From contig JBBSBK010000118.1 of NCBI GenBank assembly GCA_038251315.1, positions 1-9,305 of the forward strand: a stretch of 9,305 nucleotides of DNA. Direction: 5' to 3'. A program made the position numbers and the translations under genes. Positions 1-7,515 of the stretch are shown one piece after another. This DNA comes from JBBKXP01 sp038251315. GTDB taxonomy: Bacteria; Pseudomonadota; Alphaproteobacteria; Rhodobacterales; Rhodobacteraceae. Positions within the stretch are counted from its first letter, which is position 1, and every line of letters starts with the position of its first letter. The notes under the pieces are model-generated. The model saw only the letters and a program-made list of their open reading frames with translations. It searched no databases and was not told where the DNA came from.

Positions 1-549
1 ATCCCCGAACCGGCGCTGATCTGCGAGCGCTATCCGCACCAGATGTCGGGCGGGATGAAGCAGCGGATCGTCATTGCCATGGCCCTTGCCGCCGATCCTG
101 ACGTGCTGGTCGCCGACGAACCGACGACCGCGCTGGACGTGACGGTGCAGGCCCAGATCATCCGTCTGCTGGACGATCTGGTCAAGGAACGCGATCTGGC
201 GCTGGTGCTGATCACCCACGACATGAGCGTCGTCGCCCAGACCTGCGACAAGGTCGTCGTGATGTATGCGGGCCGGGTGGTCGAACGCGGAACCGTCGCC
301 GCGATCTTTGACGCACCGCAGCATCCCTATACCCAGGCGCTGATCGGCTGCATCCCGCGCGGCCTTGGCGCCGACGAACACCTGACCGGCATCCCCGGCA
401 CGGTACCGACGGTGCTGAACTATCCCAAGGGCTGCCCCTTTCATCCCCGTTGCGACCGGGCGGAGGATGTCTGTTCCACCCAGCGCCCCGCCTTCGTGAC
501 CCACGGCGAGAGCGCCGCCGCCTGTCATTTCGCGGGGGCCGTCGCATGA
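1..549 (+). CDS. Dipeptide/oligopeptide ABC transporter ATP-binding protein (DppD/OppD type), 5'-truncated by the window edge
   Basis: This is the C-terminal 182 residues of a cytoplasmic ATPase that powers peptide import. The reading frame is open from base 1, so the gene starts upstream and the Walker A motif is outside the window. Visible in order are the ABC signature (MSGGM then KQR), Walker B with catalytic Glu (VLVADEPTT), the H-switch His (LITHDMS) and the C-terminal oligopeptide-transporter tail beginning at HPYTQAL. The tail has four cysteines spaced C-X5-C-X6-C-X16-C. In structurally studied Opp/Dpp ATPases, cysteines in this tail have been reported to hold an iron-sulfur cluster; that is recalled, not shown here. 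The signature glutamine is replaced by Met (SGGM), which is common in DppD/OppD. The stop TGA overlaps the next gene's ATG (ATGA), so the two ATPases are translationally coupled and probably form a heterodimer. DppD and OppD cannot be separated from sequence alone. Confidence 0.95.
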   Translation: MPEPALICERYPHQMSGGMKQRIVIAMALAADPDVLVADEPTTALDVTVQAQIIRLLDDLVKERDLALVLITHDMSVVAQTCDKVVVMYAGRVVERGTVAAIFDAPQHPYTQALIGCIPRGLGADEHLTGIPGTVPTVLNYPKGCPFHPRCDRAEDVCSTQRPAFVTHGESAAACHFAGAVA

Positions 550-1502
550 CCAATCTGCTGGAGGTGCGCAACCTGTCCAAACGGTTCACCAGCGCGGGCG
601 GCCCGTTCCGCAAGGCCCGTGCGATGCACGCGGTCAACGATGTGTCGTTCGATCTGCCGAAGGGCCGGGTGATCGGCGTCGTTGGCGAAAGCGGTTGCGG
701 AAAATCCACGCTGGCGCGGCTGATCCTGCGGTTGATCGAGCCGAGCGCGGGGACGGTGCGGTTTGACGGTGACGACCTGCGGGCCAAGTCGCCGTCACAG
801 ATGCGCAGGTTGCGGGCGCGGATGCAGATGGTGTTTCAGGATCCCTATTCGGCCATCGACCCGCGCTACACGATTGCGCGGGCAGTCATGGAACCGTTCG
901 AGGTACAGGGCCGCAAGCCCGAGGGCACCGCAGCCGAGGAAGTTGCGGCGCTGCTCTCCATGGTCGGCCTCCACCCCGGTCTTGGCGGCAGCTTTCCACA
1001 CCAGATTTCCGGCGGCCAGAAGCAGCGCGTCGGGATCGCCCGCGCACTGGCGCTGCGCCCGTCGCTGCTGGTGCTGGACGAACCCACGGCATCGCTGGAC
1101 GTGTCGGTGCAGGCGCAGATCATCAGCCTGCTGGAACAACTGCGCGACGATCTGGGGCTGACCTATCTGTTCATCAGCCACGACCTCAGCCTCGTGCGGT
1201 ATTTCTGCGACGAGATCCTCGTGATGTATCTGGGCCGTGTGGTCGAGGCGCTGCCGGATACCGACCGCCCGGCACGGCATCCCTATACCGCGACGCTGAT
1301 GGACAGCACCTTTGCGCCCGACCCGAAAAAGCGCCGCATCATCGCCCCGCTCGAAGGCGAGGTGCCAAGCCCGTTTGATCTGCCGCCCGGTTGCGCCTTT
1401 GCCGATCGCTGCCCGCGGGCAAGCGCGATCTGCCGCATCGAAACCCCCGCACTGGCAGCAAACGGCGGTCACGCCGTCGCCTGCCATCACCCTTTGACAT
1501 AA
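546..1502 (+). CDS. Dipeptide/oligopeptide ABC transporter ATP-binding protein (DppF/OppF type)
   Basis: This 318-residue cytoplasmic ATPase is the second nucleotide-binding subunit of the peptide importer. All catalytic motifs are present: Walker A GESGCGKS (about residues 47-54), Q-loop Gln98 (VFQDP), signature ISGGQKQR (154-161), Walker B LLVLDEP (174-180) with Glu179, and H-switch His212. The oligopeptide-transporter tail begins at HPYTATL, and Cys283, Cys289, Cys296 and Cys313 repeat the C-X5-C-X6-C-X16-C spacing of the partner ATPase. The start at the ATG overlapping the previous stop is preferred over an upstream in-frame start near 450. The upstream start would add 32 arginine-rich residues unlike the family and overlap the previous gene by 100 bp. 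Length is normal for DppF/OppF. The permease and binding-protein genes must lie outside the window. Confidence 0.96.
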   Translation: MTNLLEVRNLSKRFTSAGGPFRKARAMHAVNDVSFDLPKGRVIGVVGESGCGKSTLARLILRLIEPSAGTVRFDGDDLRAKSPSQMRRLRARMQMVFQDPYSAIDPRYTIARAVMEPFEVQGRKPEGTAAEEVAALLSMVGLHPGLGGSFPHQISGGQKQRVGIARALALRPSLLVLDEPTASLDVSVQAQIISLLEQLRDDLGLTYLFISHDLSLVRYFCDEILVMYLGRVVEALPDTDRPARHPYTATLMDSTFAPDPKKRRIIAPLEGEVPSPFDLPPGCAFADRCPRASAICRIETPALAANGGHAVACHHPLT

Positions 1503-1512
1503 AGTTGTACAC

Positions 1513-2994
1513 ATGGCCCCCCGCGTCCTCACTGCTGAAATCTCGCATGAAACCAACACCTTCAACATCCGCCCGACGGACCTGAAGCAGTTTCAAGACC
1601 GGTTCCTGTTCGATGGTCCGACCGCCATTGCCAAACGCGGCAATGCAAACACCGAACTGGCCGGCGTGCTGGACGTCGCCCGTCAGCATGGCTGGGACAT
1701 CACCCATGTCATCAGCGCCGCCGCCGGTCCCGGCGGGCGGGTGACGGACCACGCGTTCGATCACCTCTGCGCCACGCTGGTCAAGGCGGCAGGCGAGCAG
1801 ACCTGGGACGGCGTCGTGCTGATGCTGCACGGCGCGATGGTCACCGCCTCGCACGATGACGGCGAGGGCGAAATCCTGCGCCGCCTGCGGGTTCTGATCG
1901 GCCCTGACCTGCCCGTCGCCGTCACCCTCGACCCGCATGCGAACGTCACCGCTGCGATGTGCGCGCAGGCGCAAATTCTCGTGTCCTTCACCACCTATCC
2001 GCACGTCGACATGCGCGCCACGGGTTGGCGCGCCGCCGAACTGCTGCACCGGACCATCATCGGCGATATCCACCCCGTGACCCTGCGGGCCCACCGCCCG
2101 ATGCTGGAAGAAGCCAACGGCGGGCGCACCGACATCGGCCCGATGATCGAACGGCACGCCAACGCCCGTGCATTCGAGGCTCGCGGCGATATCCATGCGA
2201 TCAGCATCAACGGCGCATTCCCCTGCGCCGATATTGCCGAGGTCGGGCCAACGGTTCTGGTCACCGGCGAGGCGGGTGCACAGGGCGCGCAGGATATAGC
2301 CGAGGGGATCGCCGACGACATCTGGAATCGGCGAGCCGAAGCGCTGAACCACTACCTGACGGTTGAAGACGCCGCAGAGATGGCCGCCGCATGGAAACCC
2401 GGCGCAGGCCCGCTGATCATCGCGGACTATGCCGACAACCCCGGATCGGGCGGCTACGCCGATTCAACCGCCTTGCTGGCAGCACTTCTTGCCGCCGACC
2501 TCGACAAGGCCTGCTTTGGCCCGATGGTCGATGCTGAAACGGCATTGTCGCTGCAGGGCAAGGCGATCGGCGAAACGGTCACGCTGGATCTTGGCGGGCG
2601 GACGGCGCCGGACTTCGGCGGCGGCCCGATCAACGTGACCGGCACCATCTGCTGGCGCGGCGACGGAGTCCTGATCGGCAGCGGCCCGATGCTGGGCGGT
2701 CAACAACGCAGTTTCGGCCCCACTGTCGTGCTGCGGGTCGGTGGGCTGGATATCCTGATCGTCAGCATCGCCGACCAGATCCTCGACCTGAGCCAGTTCG
2801 AAACCTTCGGCATTACGCCGCAGGAAATGAACGTTGTCGCGCTGCGGTCCATGCAGCATTTCCGCGCGGCATTCGCGCCGATTGCCGGGCGGATCGTGGT
2901 TTGCGACAGCGGTGCGCTTTGCACCGTGAACTACGGACGCCTGCCGTATCGGTCTGTGCCCCGCCCGATATTTCCGCTGGATCAAATGACATGA
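1513..2994 (+). CDS. M81 family metallopeptidase (MlrC/microcystinase C-like)
   Basis: This is a 493-residue protein of the M81 family, whose founding member MlrC cleaves linear microcystin-derived peptides as a zinc enzyme. The N-terminus carries the family hallmark SHETNTF (residues 11-17). The proposed zinc ligands are present as Asp140 and His142 in LDPHANVT and His164 in TYPHVDM. The D-X-H-X21-H spacing equals what I recall for MlrC (Asp167, His169, His191). His106 in MLHGAM is another conserved candidate. The C-terminal MlrC domain ends in the typical QHFRAAFAPIA and RPIFPLD segments. Length is usual for the family and no signal peptide is visible, so it is probably cytoplasmic. It starts 10 bp after the DppF stop with no clear Shine-Dalgarno (only a weak AAAG), so it is probably translated by coupling to the importer genes. 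Most likely role: cleaving peptides brought in by this importer. Microcystin itself need not be the substrate. Confidence 0.93.
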   Translation: MAPRVLTAEISHETNTFNIRPTDLKQFQDRFLFDGPTAIAKRGNANTELAGVLDVARQHGWDITHVISAAAGPGGRVTDHAFDHLCATLVKAAGEQTWDGVVLMLHGAMVTASHDDGEGEILRRLRVLIGPDLPVAVTLDPHANVTAAMCAQAQILVSFTTYPHVDMRATGWRAAELLHRTIIGDIHPVTLRAHRPMLEEANGGRTDIGPMIERHANARAFEARGDIHAISINGAFPCADIAEVGPTVLVTGEAGAQGAQDIAEGIADDIWNRRAEALNHYLTVEDAAEMAAAWKPGAGPLIIADYADNPGSGGYADSTALLAALLAADLDKACFGPMVDAETALSLQGKAIGETVTLDLGGRTAPDFGGGPINVTGTICWRGDGVLIGSGPMLGGQQRSFGPTVVLRVGGLDILIVSIADQILDLSQFETFGITPQEMNVVALRSMQHFRAAFAPIAGRIVVCDSGALCTVNYGRLPYRSVPRPIFPLDQMT

Positions 2995-3169
2995 TGTTGC
3001 CGGTCAACTGACCCGCCAACGCTGCCTTTCGGCGAAATCTATCCTGACATAATCAAATGGAAGTGTATGCTTCCCCGTGCAAAACCTTGATCGTTAGGGA
3101 ACTCAGGATCGGCGCGTCACTGCAAGTTCGTTATCGTGAACCAATTTCATCGCTGAAAATCACTTGCGC
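2995..3169. other. Convergent intergenic region
   Basis: This 175-bp gap lies between the 3' ends of the peptide-import operon (+) and the kinase/M23/phospholyase gene (-). No coding sequence is evident. It holds short dyads: GGTC/GACC at 3002-3013, GGAAG/CTTCC at 3059-3074 with a 6-nt loop, and ATCCTGA/TCAGGAT at 3041-3047 and 3103-3109. None is followed by a convincing T-run, although the minus-strand side of the GGAAG hairpin runs into the T-rich CATTTGATT. Termination of both operons presumably happens here, but no strong intrinsic terminator can be named. Confidence 0.6.
3059..3074 (-). terminator. Weak candidate terminator hairpin
   Basis: A 5-bp stem GGAAG/CTTCC with a 6-base loop sits about 95 bp past the stop of the minus-strand fusion gene. 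On that strand it is followed by the T-rich CATTTGATTATG. The stem is short and the T-tract interrupted, so this is a possible end for the minus-strand operon rather than a firm call. Confidence 0.25.
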
Positions 3170-3415
3170 TTACCCACCTTGACAACCCGATGCCAAGCCA
3201 GCTTGCCGCAGACAGACGTCCAGCTGCGCGACGATCAGATCGAAGTCGTCGGACCCGATCGTCAGCGGCGGGCGAATCTTGAGGATATTGTCCGCCGGCC
3301 CCTCGCGCCCGATCAGTATACGCGCCTCGCGCAGCAGGTTCACCACCAGCGCCGCACGGGTAGTCGCCGGAACCTTCGTGTCGCGATCCTCGACCAGTTC
3401 GACCCCGACGAACAG

Positions 3416-3418
3416 CCC
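3416..3418 (-). other. Frameshift site 2 (one missing base in a homopolymer)
   Basis: On the minus strand LIGDVRGSG is followed in a different frame by FVGVELVEDRD. Adding one G to the GGG run (CCC on the + strand) gives RGSGLFVGVELV, the normal continuation of class-III aminotransferases, and restores the frame that ends at NILKIRPPLTI and the TAA at 3170. It exactly cancels the upstream extra base. Confidence 0.75.
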
Positions 3419-3933
3419 GATCCCCGGACATCGCCGATCAGCGGGTGTCTGTTCATCAAGCTGCGCAACCCGTCGCGCAACCGGATGCCGGTCAGCCGGG
3501 CATTTTCCTGCAACCCTTCGTCGTCGACGATATCCAGTACTTCCTTGCCGATCCGGCAGGACAGGGTTGATCCGCCGAACGTCGAAAAGAACTCCGGCCC
3601 TTCGGCAAAACGATCCGCGATGGCGCGCGTCGTGACGACTGCACCCATCGGATGCCCGTTGCCGAGCGGCTTGCCCAGAACCACGATATCCGGGACCGCG
3701 CCCTGTTGTTCAAACCCAAAGTAGAACTCGCCCAGCCGACCCAGGCCGGTCTGAACTTCGTCCGCGATGCACAGTCCCCCGGCGGCGCGGACCTTGTCGT
3801 AGACCGCCGGCAAATACCCCGGCGGCGGAATGATCTGGCCGCCGACACTGGGAAATGTCTCGGCGATGAACCCGGCCAGCTGCCCGCCTCGCGCCGCGAT
3901 TTCCGCCAGCGGCGCATCGACCAGCGCCGCGAA

Positions 3934-3937
3934 TTTT
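3934..3937 (-). other. Frameshift site 1 (one extra base in a homopolymer)
   Basis: On the minus strand the reading changes here from RGQFRRNDANRDK to FAALVDAPLAEI. Removing one A from the AAAA run (TTTT on the + strand) joins the two segments in one frame with natural family sequence on both sides. Without the correction the frame runs about 75 codons of arginine-rich, non-homologous sequence to a stop near 3707. Confidence 0.75.
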
Positions 3938-6216
3938 GTCGCGATTCGCATCGTTTCGCCGAAATTGTCCCCGGTAATCGTCGGCGACGTCGACCAGATG
4001 CACCCAAGGTTCCTGACCGCCGCCGCCCGGTTTCATGAACTTGTAGGCCGATATCGCGATCGTGCCGGTGGTGTTGCCGTGATACCCATGATCCGGCGTA
4101 ATCATGTCGCGCCCGCCCGACCAACTGCGGGCCAAGCGCAGTGCCAACTCGTTCGCCTCTGACCCTGAATTGACGAGGAACACCACCTCAAGGCCGTTGG
4201 GCATCTTCGCCGTCAGTGTTTCGGCGGATGTTGTCTGCGCCGGATGCAGATACCGGGTGTTCGCATTCATCCGCATCAGTTGATCCGCCGCCACCGTCTG
4301 AATTCGGGGATGCGCGTGGCCGACATGCGGCACGTTGTTATAGGCGTCGAGGTATGGCCGCCCCATCTGGTCGAACAGGTGGTGCCGCCAGCCGCGCAAC
4401 AACGTCAACGGCCGTCGATAGCTGAGCCGCAGGTTACCCGCGAACGCCGCGTGCCGGTCGCGCAACAGCGCCGCCTCGTCGATCGGGACATGCGCGACCT
4501 TGTTGTCTGGCAGGTTGAGCAGCGTGGCAGGGTTGGGACACAGGGCCCGCCACAGGGCAAAATCGTCGGGATCGGCCGCGCCCGGCCAATCGTCGCCGAT
4601 GCCCGCAATCCCCAAGGCGAGCTGGAAGTGCAGATGCGGCGCCCAACCGCCGTTGCCAGCCGGCACCCCCAGCGCGGCGAAAGCCGCGCCCTTGGCGATG
4701 TCGTCGCCGACTGTCAGGCGATCGCATACCGCCGGATCAAGATGGCCGTAAAGCGTGTAGAACGCCTCGCCCGTCGGCGTCTCGTGACCAAGGATCACCA
4801 TGCCGCCGTAGTCCAGATGCGCTGCCCGGTTTTCGACCGCGATGACGCGCCCGGCACAGGGCGCATGGACCACCCGGCCGGCTGGCGCGAACAGATCGAC
4901 CCCCAGATGCACCGTGCGCCGGTCCGAAGAAAGGTGATTGCCCCGGCGAAACGCGGGCGCCGTATAAATCAGGCGAGGTTCGCCGTAGAACCCGATCCAC
5001 GTCGCGTTCTCATGACCCAGATCGTCGCCGATCCGTGCCGCCTCGGTCGCGCCCAGATCGAACGGATTGCGTGGCGTCGCCGATGCGGCAACCGAAAGTG
5101 CACCGGTTGGGGCGTCGGACAAATCTTCGCCCAGAACGGCAGCGAACCCGCCCCGCTCGGCCTTGAGCCATCGCAAGATCGCCGACGCCTCTGCGACAAC
5201 CGGCAATTCGCAGGTCGCCCGCAAACGGGCGCGGATCAGATCGGTGTCGAGCGTCGGATTTTCAAGGATGGCCCAAGCGGGTGCCTGCGAAATCGTCACA
5301 TAGGGGTCGTCGGGCCGTGCTGTCGCCTCGCGCGTCGAATTGACGACGCTGACCGCGAGCCGCATCCGCAGCAGCGGCCAGATCAGGTCGATCTCGGCCC
5401 CACTCAGTGGCGCTGCTGAATGATACCCCGCGACCAGCGACGCAAGAGCGCGTTCCGGTGCGGCCTGTCCCATGATCGCATAGGCCGCCGCGATGGCGAT
5501 TTCGCAGACCCGCGGTGCCACGACCATGTCACCAAGGTCGATCAGCCCGGTGATCGCGGTTCCGCCCGACAGGTCGGGGGCGATCAGGATGTTGTAGTCG
5601 TTCAGGTCGTTGTGGATTGCCTGCGCGGACAGATCCGCCAGCGCCGGTTTCAGCGTCGCGAATTCGTTGACGATATCACGAATCAGATCGCGCCGATCGC
5701 CGGTCAGGCAATCGAGTTGCGCTGCGATCCAGTCGCCTGTCGTCAGGTTCCACTTGGTCGCGCGTGCGAGGCCCGGATGGGTAAAGCCCTTCAGCGCAAG
5801 GTCCAGCTTTCCAGCCAACTCACCCAGTTCAGAGAGCACTTCGGCCGGCTGCGGCCCGCATCGACCCATCGTCAGCCCAGGCAGCGCCCCGATCACCCAG
5901 ACGATCCGTTCGACACCGTCGGGATCAGCGGCCGTCACCACCGCGCGCCCGTCCAAAGCAGGCACAACAGTTTGTAGCGGCAACCCTGGATCGACGGCCT
6001 GCACTTGCGCCAGCGCCTGACACTGCAAGTCGGCCAGATCGATCGGGCAACCGGCATGCATGACCTTGACGATGATGTCGCGGTCCGGTCCCGACCCCAG
6101 AAAATTCAGGTCGTATTCCCCGTCGAGCGGCGTCAGCGCCACCTCGCGACCATAGACCCGTCGCAGCATGTCCTGCCAATGTGTCGTCATCCCCGCCCCG
6201 GTTGTTTCCTCGCCCA

Positions 6217-7515
6217 TCAATATGACGCGCGGTAGAGGTCGAAAATATTCCTGTCACCCGCAGCCTCGACATAGGCGATTTCGGCGTTTTTATGCGCAGC
6301 GTAGACCGTGACGAATTCCTCGCCAAACCAGCGGTGAACGGTGCCTGATGCCTCAAACGCCCGCAAGGCCTCTGACAGCGACGTGGGCAATCGATGGATG
6401 CCCCGTGACGCCAGCGTGTCGGAGTCCAAAAGGGACAGATCGCCGGTACTGATTGACGGAGCGGCCATCCCTTTTTCGATCCCCTCTGCCATCGCATGAA
6501 CCAGAACCGCCAATGCCAGATGCGGGCTCGCGGTTGCATCGACCGCACGCACCTCGAGATTGAATTTCTCTGCCAATGCAGGATCGTTTTTGCGCACAGG
6601 ACAAATCCGCACTGCCGCCTCGCGGTCCCGGTCCCCGAGGTTGCTATAGGCAGCGCTCCACCGGTGCGGCGTCAGGCGCTGATAGGACACCACGCTCGGC
6701 GCCAGCAGCGCGACGATTTCGTGCAGATACTTCAAAATCCCAGCTACCGCCTTTCCGGCCAGCACTGACAACCCGCCGGGACGGGTTGGGTCATAGGTGC
6801 CGGGTAAACCGTCCGCGTCGCGCAGACTGAAATGGATGTGAACGCCATTGCCCGTCGCTTCTGGACCGCTGATCGGGGCAAAGGTGGCGCGATGTCCGAA
6901 CCGGGGGGCGATGTCGCGCACGAGCGCACGAAACACCGTCGCGCGATCGGCTGCCTGCATCGCCGTTGCCGGCGCCATCGTCACTTCGAACTGATCGGCG
7001 CCGTATTCGCGGATGAACTGTTCCGGCCCAAAGCCCAACGCCGTCATCGCATCCATCAGCGCCCTGCCAAATGCCTCGGCGGCGCGATAGCCGTGAAATC
7101 CAAAGGCGTCACCGGGCGGTCGCTGCATCCCGACCATCTGGAACTCCTGCTCGAAGGTGGCGAGCAGGGTCTCGCCGGACGCTGACTCGAACCTCGCCAG
7201 CGCTCTGCGCAGGGCGGTGCGCGTACAACAGTCCCATGCATTTCCGTCCAGATAGCGCACCTCGGCCAGCACGAGTCGAAAGTCGGGCCCATCGTCGATA
7301 CCCGGCAAATGACACTGCGTATCGGGGTCAGGGTGCAGCACCAGATCCCCCAGCGACCCGTAGGGCCCATCGCCGAGCGCGTCGAAACACGTGATCAGGG
7401 CATTTGTCGGTACCCACCCGACGCCCTTTTCTACGCGCACCGCCGGCACCGCTTTGCCGCGCAGCAAACCCGCAAGATCGGTCAGACCGATGAAGGTAAG
7501 ATCGACGCCACTCAC
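6217..7515 (-). CDS. Glutamine synthetase family protein (gamma-glutamyl-amine ligase-like)
   Basis: This 432-residue enzyme has the glutamine synthetase fold, which activates glutamate with ATP as gamma-glutamyl phosphate and joins it to ammonia or an amine. Catalytic-domain motifs are in order: metal glutamates in TFEQEFQ (~E122, E124), QFEVTM (~E178), GNGVHIHFS (~H226, H228), substrate/ATP arginines in DREAAVRI (~R298) and NLEVRAVDATASPHLALA (320-336). The usual adenylylation motif NLYDLP is absent; the aligned stretch reads LSLLDSDTL with no Tyr. It is shorter than housekeeping GlnA (~470). Context points to a GlnT/PuuA-type ligase making a gamma-glutamyl amide, but the amine cannot be read from sequence. 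The start is GTG at 7513-7515, overlapping the regulator's TGA by 4 nt (GTGA). The in-frame extension to 7734 runs through the regulator gene, is low-complexity and unlike the family, and is rejected. The stop TGA shares a base with the next gene's ATG. Confidence 0.9.
   Translation of the reverse strand: MSGVDLTFIGLTDLAGLLRGKAVPAVRVEKGVGWVPTNALITCFDALGDGPYGSLGDLVLHPDPDTQCHLPGIDDGPDFRLVLAEVRYLDGNAWDCCTRTALRRALARFESASGETLLATFEQEFQMVGMQRPPGDAFGFHGYRAAEAFGRALMDAMTALGFGPEQFIREYGADQFEVTMAPATAMQAADRATVFRALVRDIAPRFGHRATFAPISGPEATGNGVHIHFSLRDADGLPGTYDPTRPGGLSVLAGKAVAGILKYLHEIVALLAPSVVSYQRLTPHRWSAAYSNLGDRDREAAVRICPVRKNDPALAEKFNLEVRAVDATASPHLALAVLVHAMAEGIEKGMAAPSISTGDLSLLDSDTLASRGIHRLPTSLSEALRAFEASGTVHRWFGEEFVTVYAAHKNAEIAYVEAAGDRNIFDLYRASY

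Larger units (their letters stand above)
3170..6217 (-). pseudogene. Three-domain APH-type kinase / M23 peptidase / class-III aminotransferase (phospholyase-like) protein, with two frameshifts
   Basis: Read with two single-base corrections this encodes about 1015 residues. Residues ~1-330 are an APH/choline-kinase-type phosphotransferase with catalytic loop HNDLNDYN (H202, D204, N209) and the metal Asp in LIDLGD. Residues ~405-560 are an M23 peptidase fold with its zinc set intact: HLGVD (H437, D441), YGH (H492) and HLH (H528, H530). Residues ~590-1015 are a class-III PLP aminotransferase fold with NSGSEAN, HGYHGNT, ADEVQTG and the PLP lysine in LGKPLGNGHP (~K849). The layout resembles bacterial fusions of hydroxylysine kinase-like and phosphohydroxylysine/phosphoethanolamine phospholyase-like domains, so sequential phosphorylation and ammonia/phosphate elimination on an amino alcohol is plausible. 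As written, the first frame ends at about 3707, before the lysine; the middle frame (~3934 to ~3417) carries it, and the original frame then resumes to TAA at 3170-3172. The ATG overlaps the previous stop (TGATG); an ATG at 6188-6190 is an alternative start. It may be intact in the living strain if the indels are sequencing errors. Confidence 0.85.

Noticed and set aside
1494..1499. TTGACA that looks like a -35 box before the M81 gene
   Set aside because: No matching -10 box follows at 16-18 bp, where the GC-rich M81 coding sequence has already begun; more likely chance at the end of DppF.
1339..2352. 337-codon minus-strand open frame across the DppF/M81 junction
   Set aside because: It is antisense to two clear genes and has no recognisable domains.
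3416..3937. Programmed ribosomal frameshifting in the fusion gene
   Set aside because: Two opposite shifts would be needed, and no slippery heptamer with a downstream structure stands out at the short A4 and G3 runs; indel errors or mutation are simpler.
4244..5419. 391-codon open frame on the + strand opposite the fusion gene
   Set aside because: It is arginine/glutamine/proline-rich with no family features and lies antisense to well-conserved kinase and M23 sequence; a GC-rich shadow frame.
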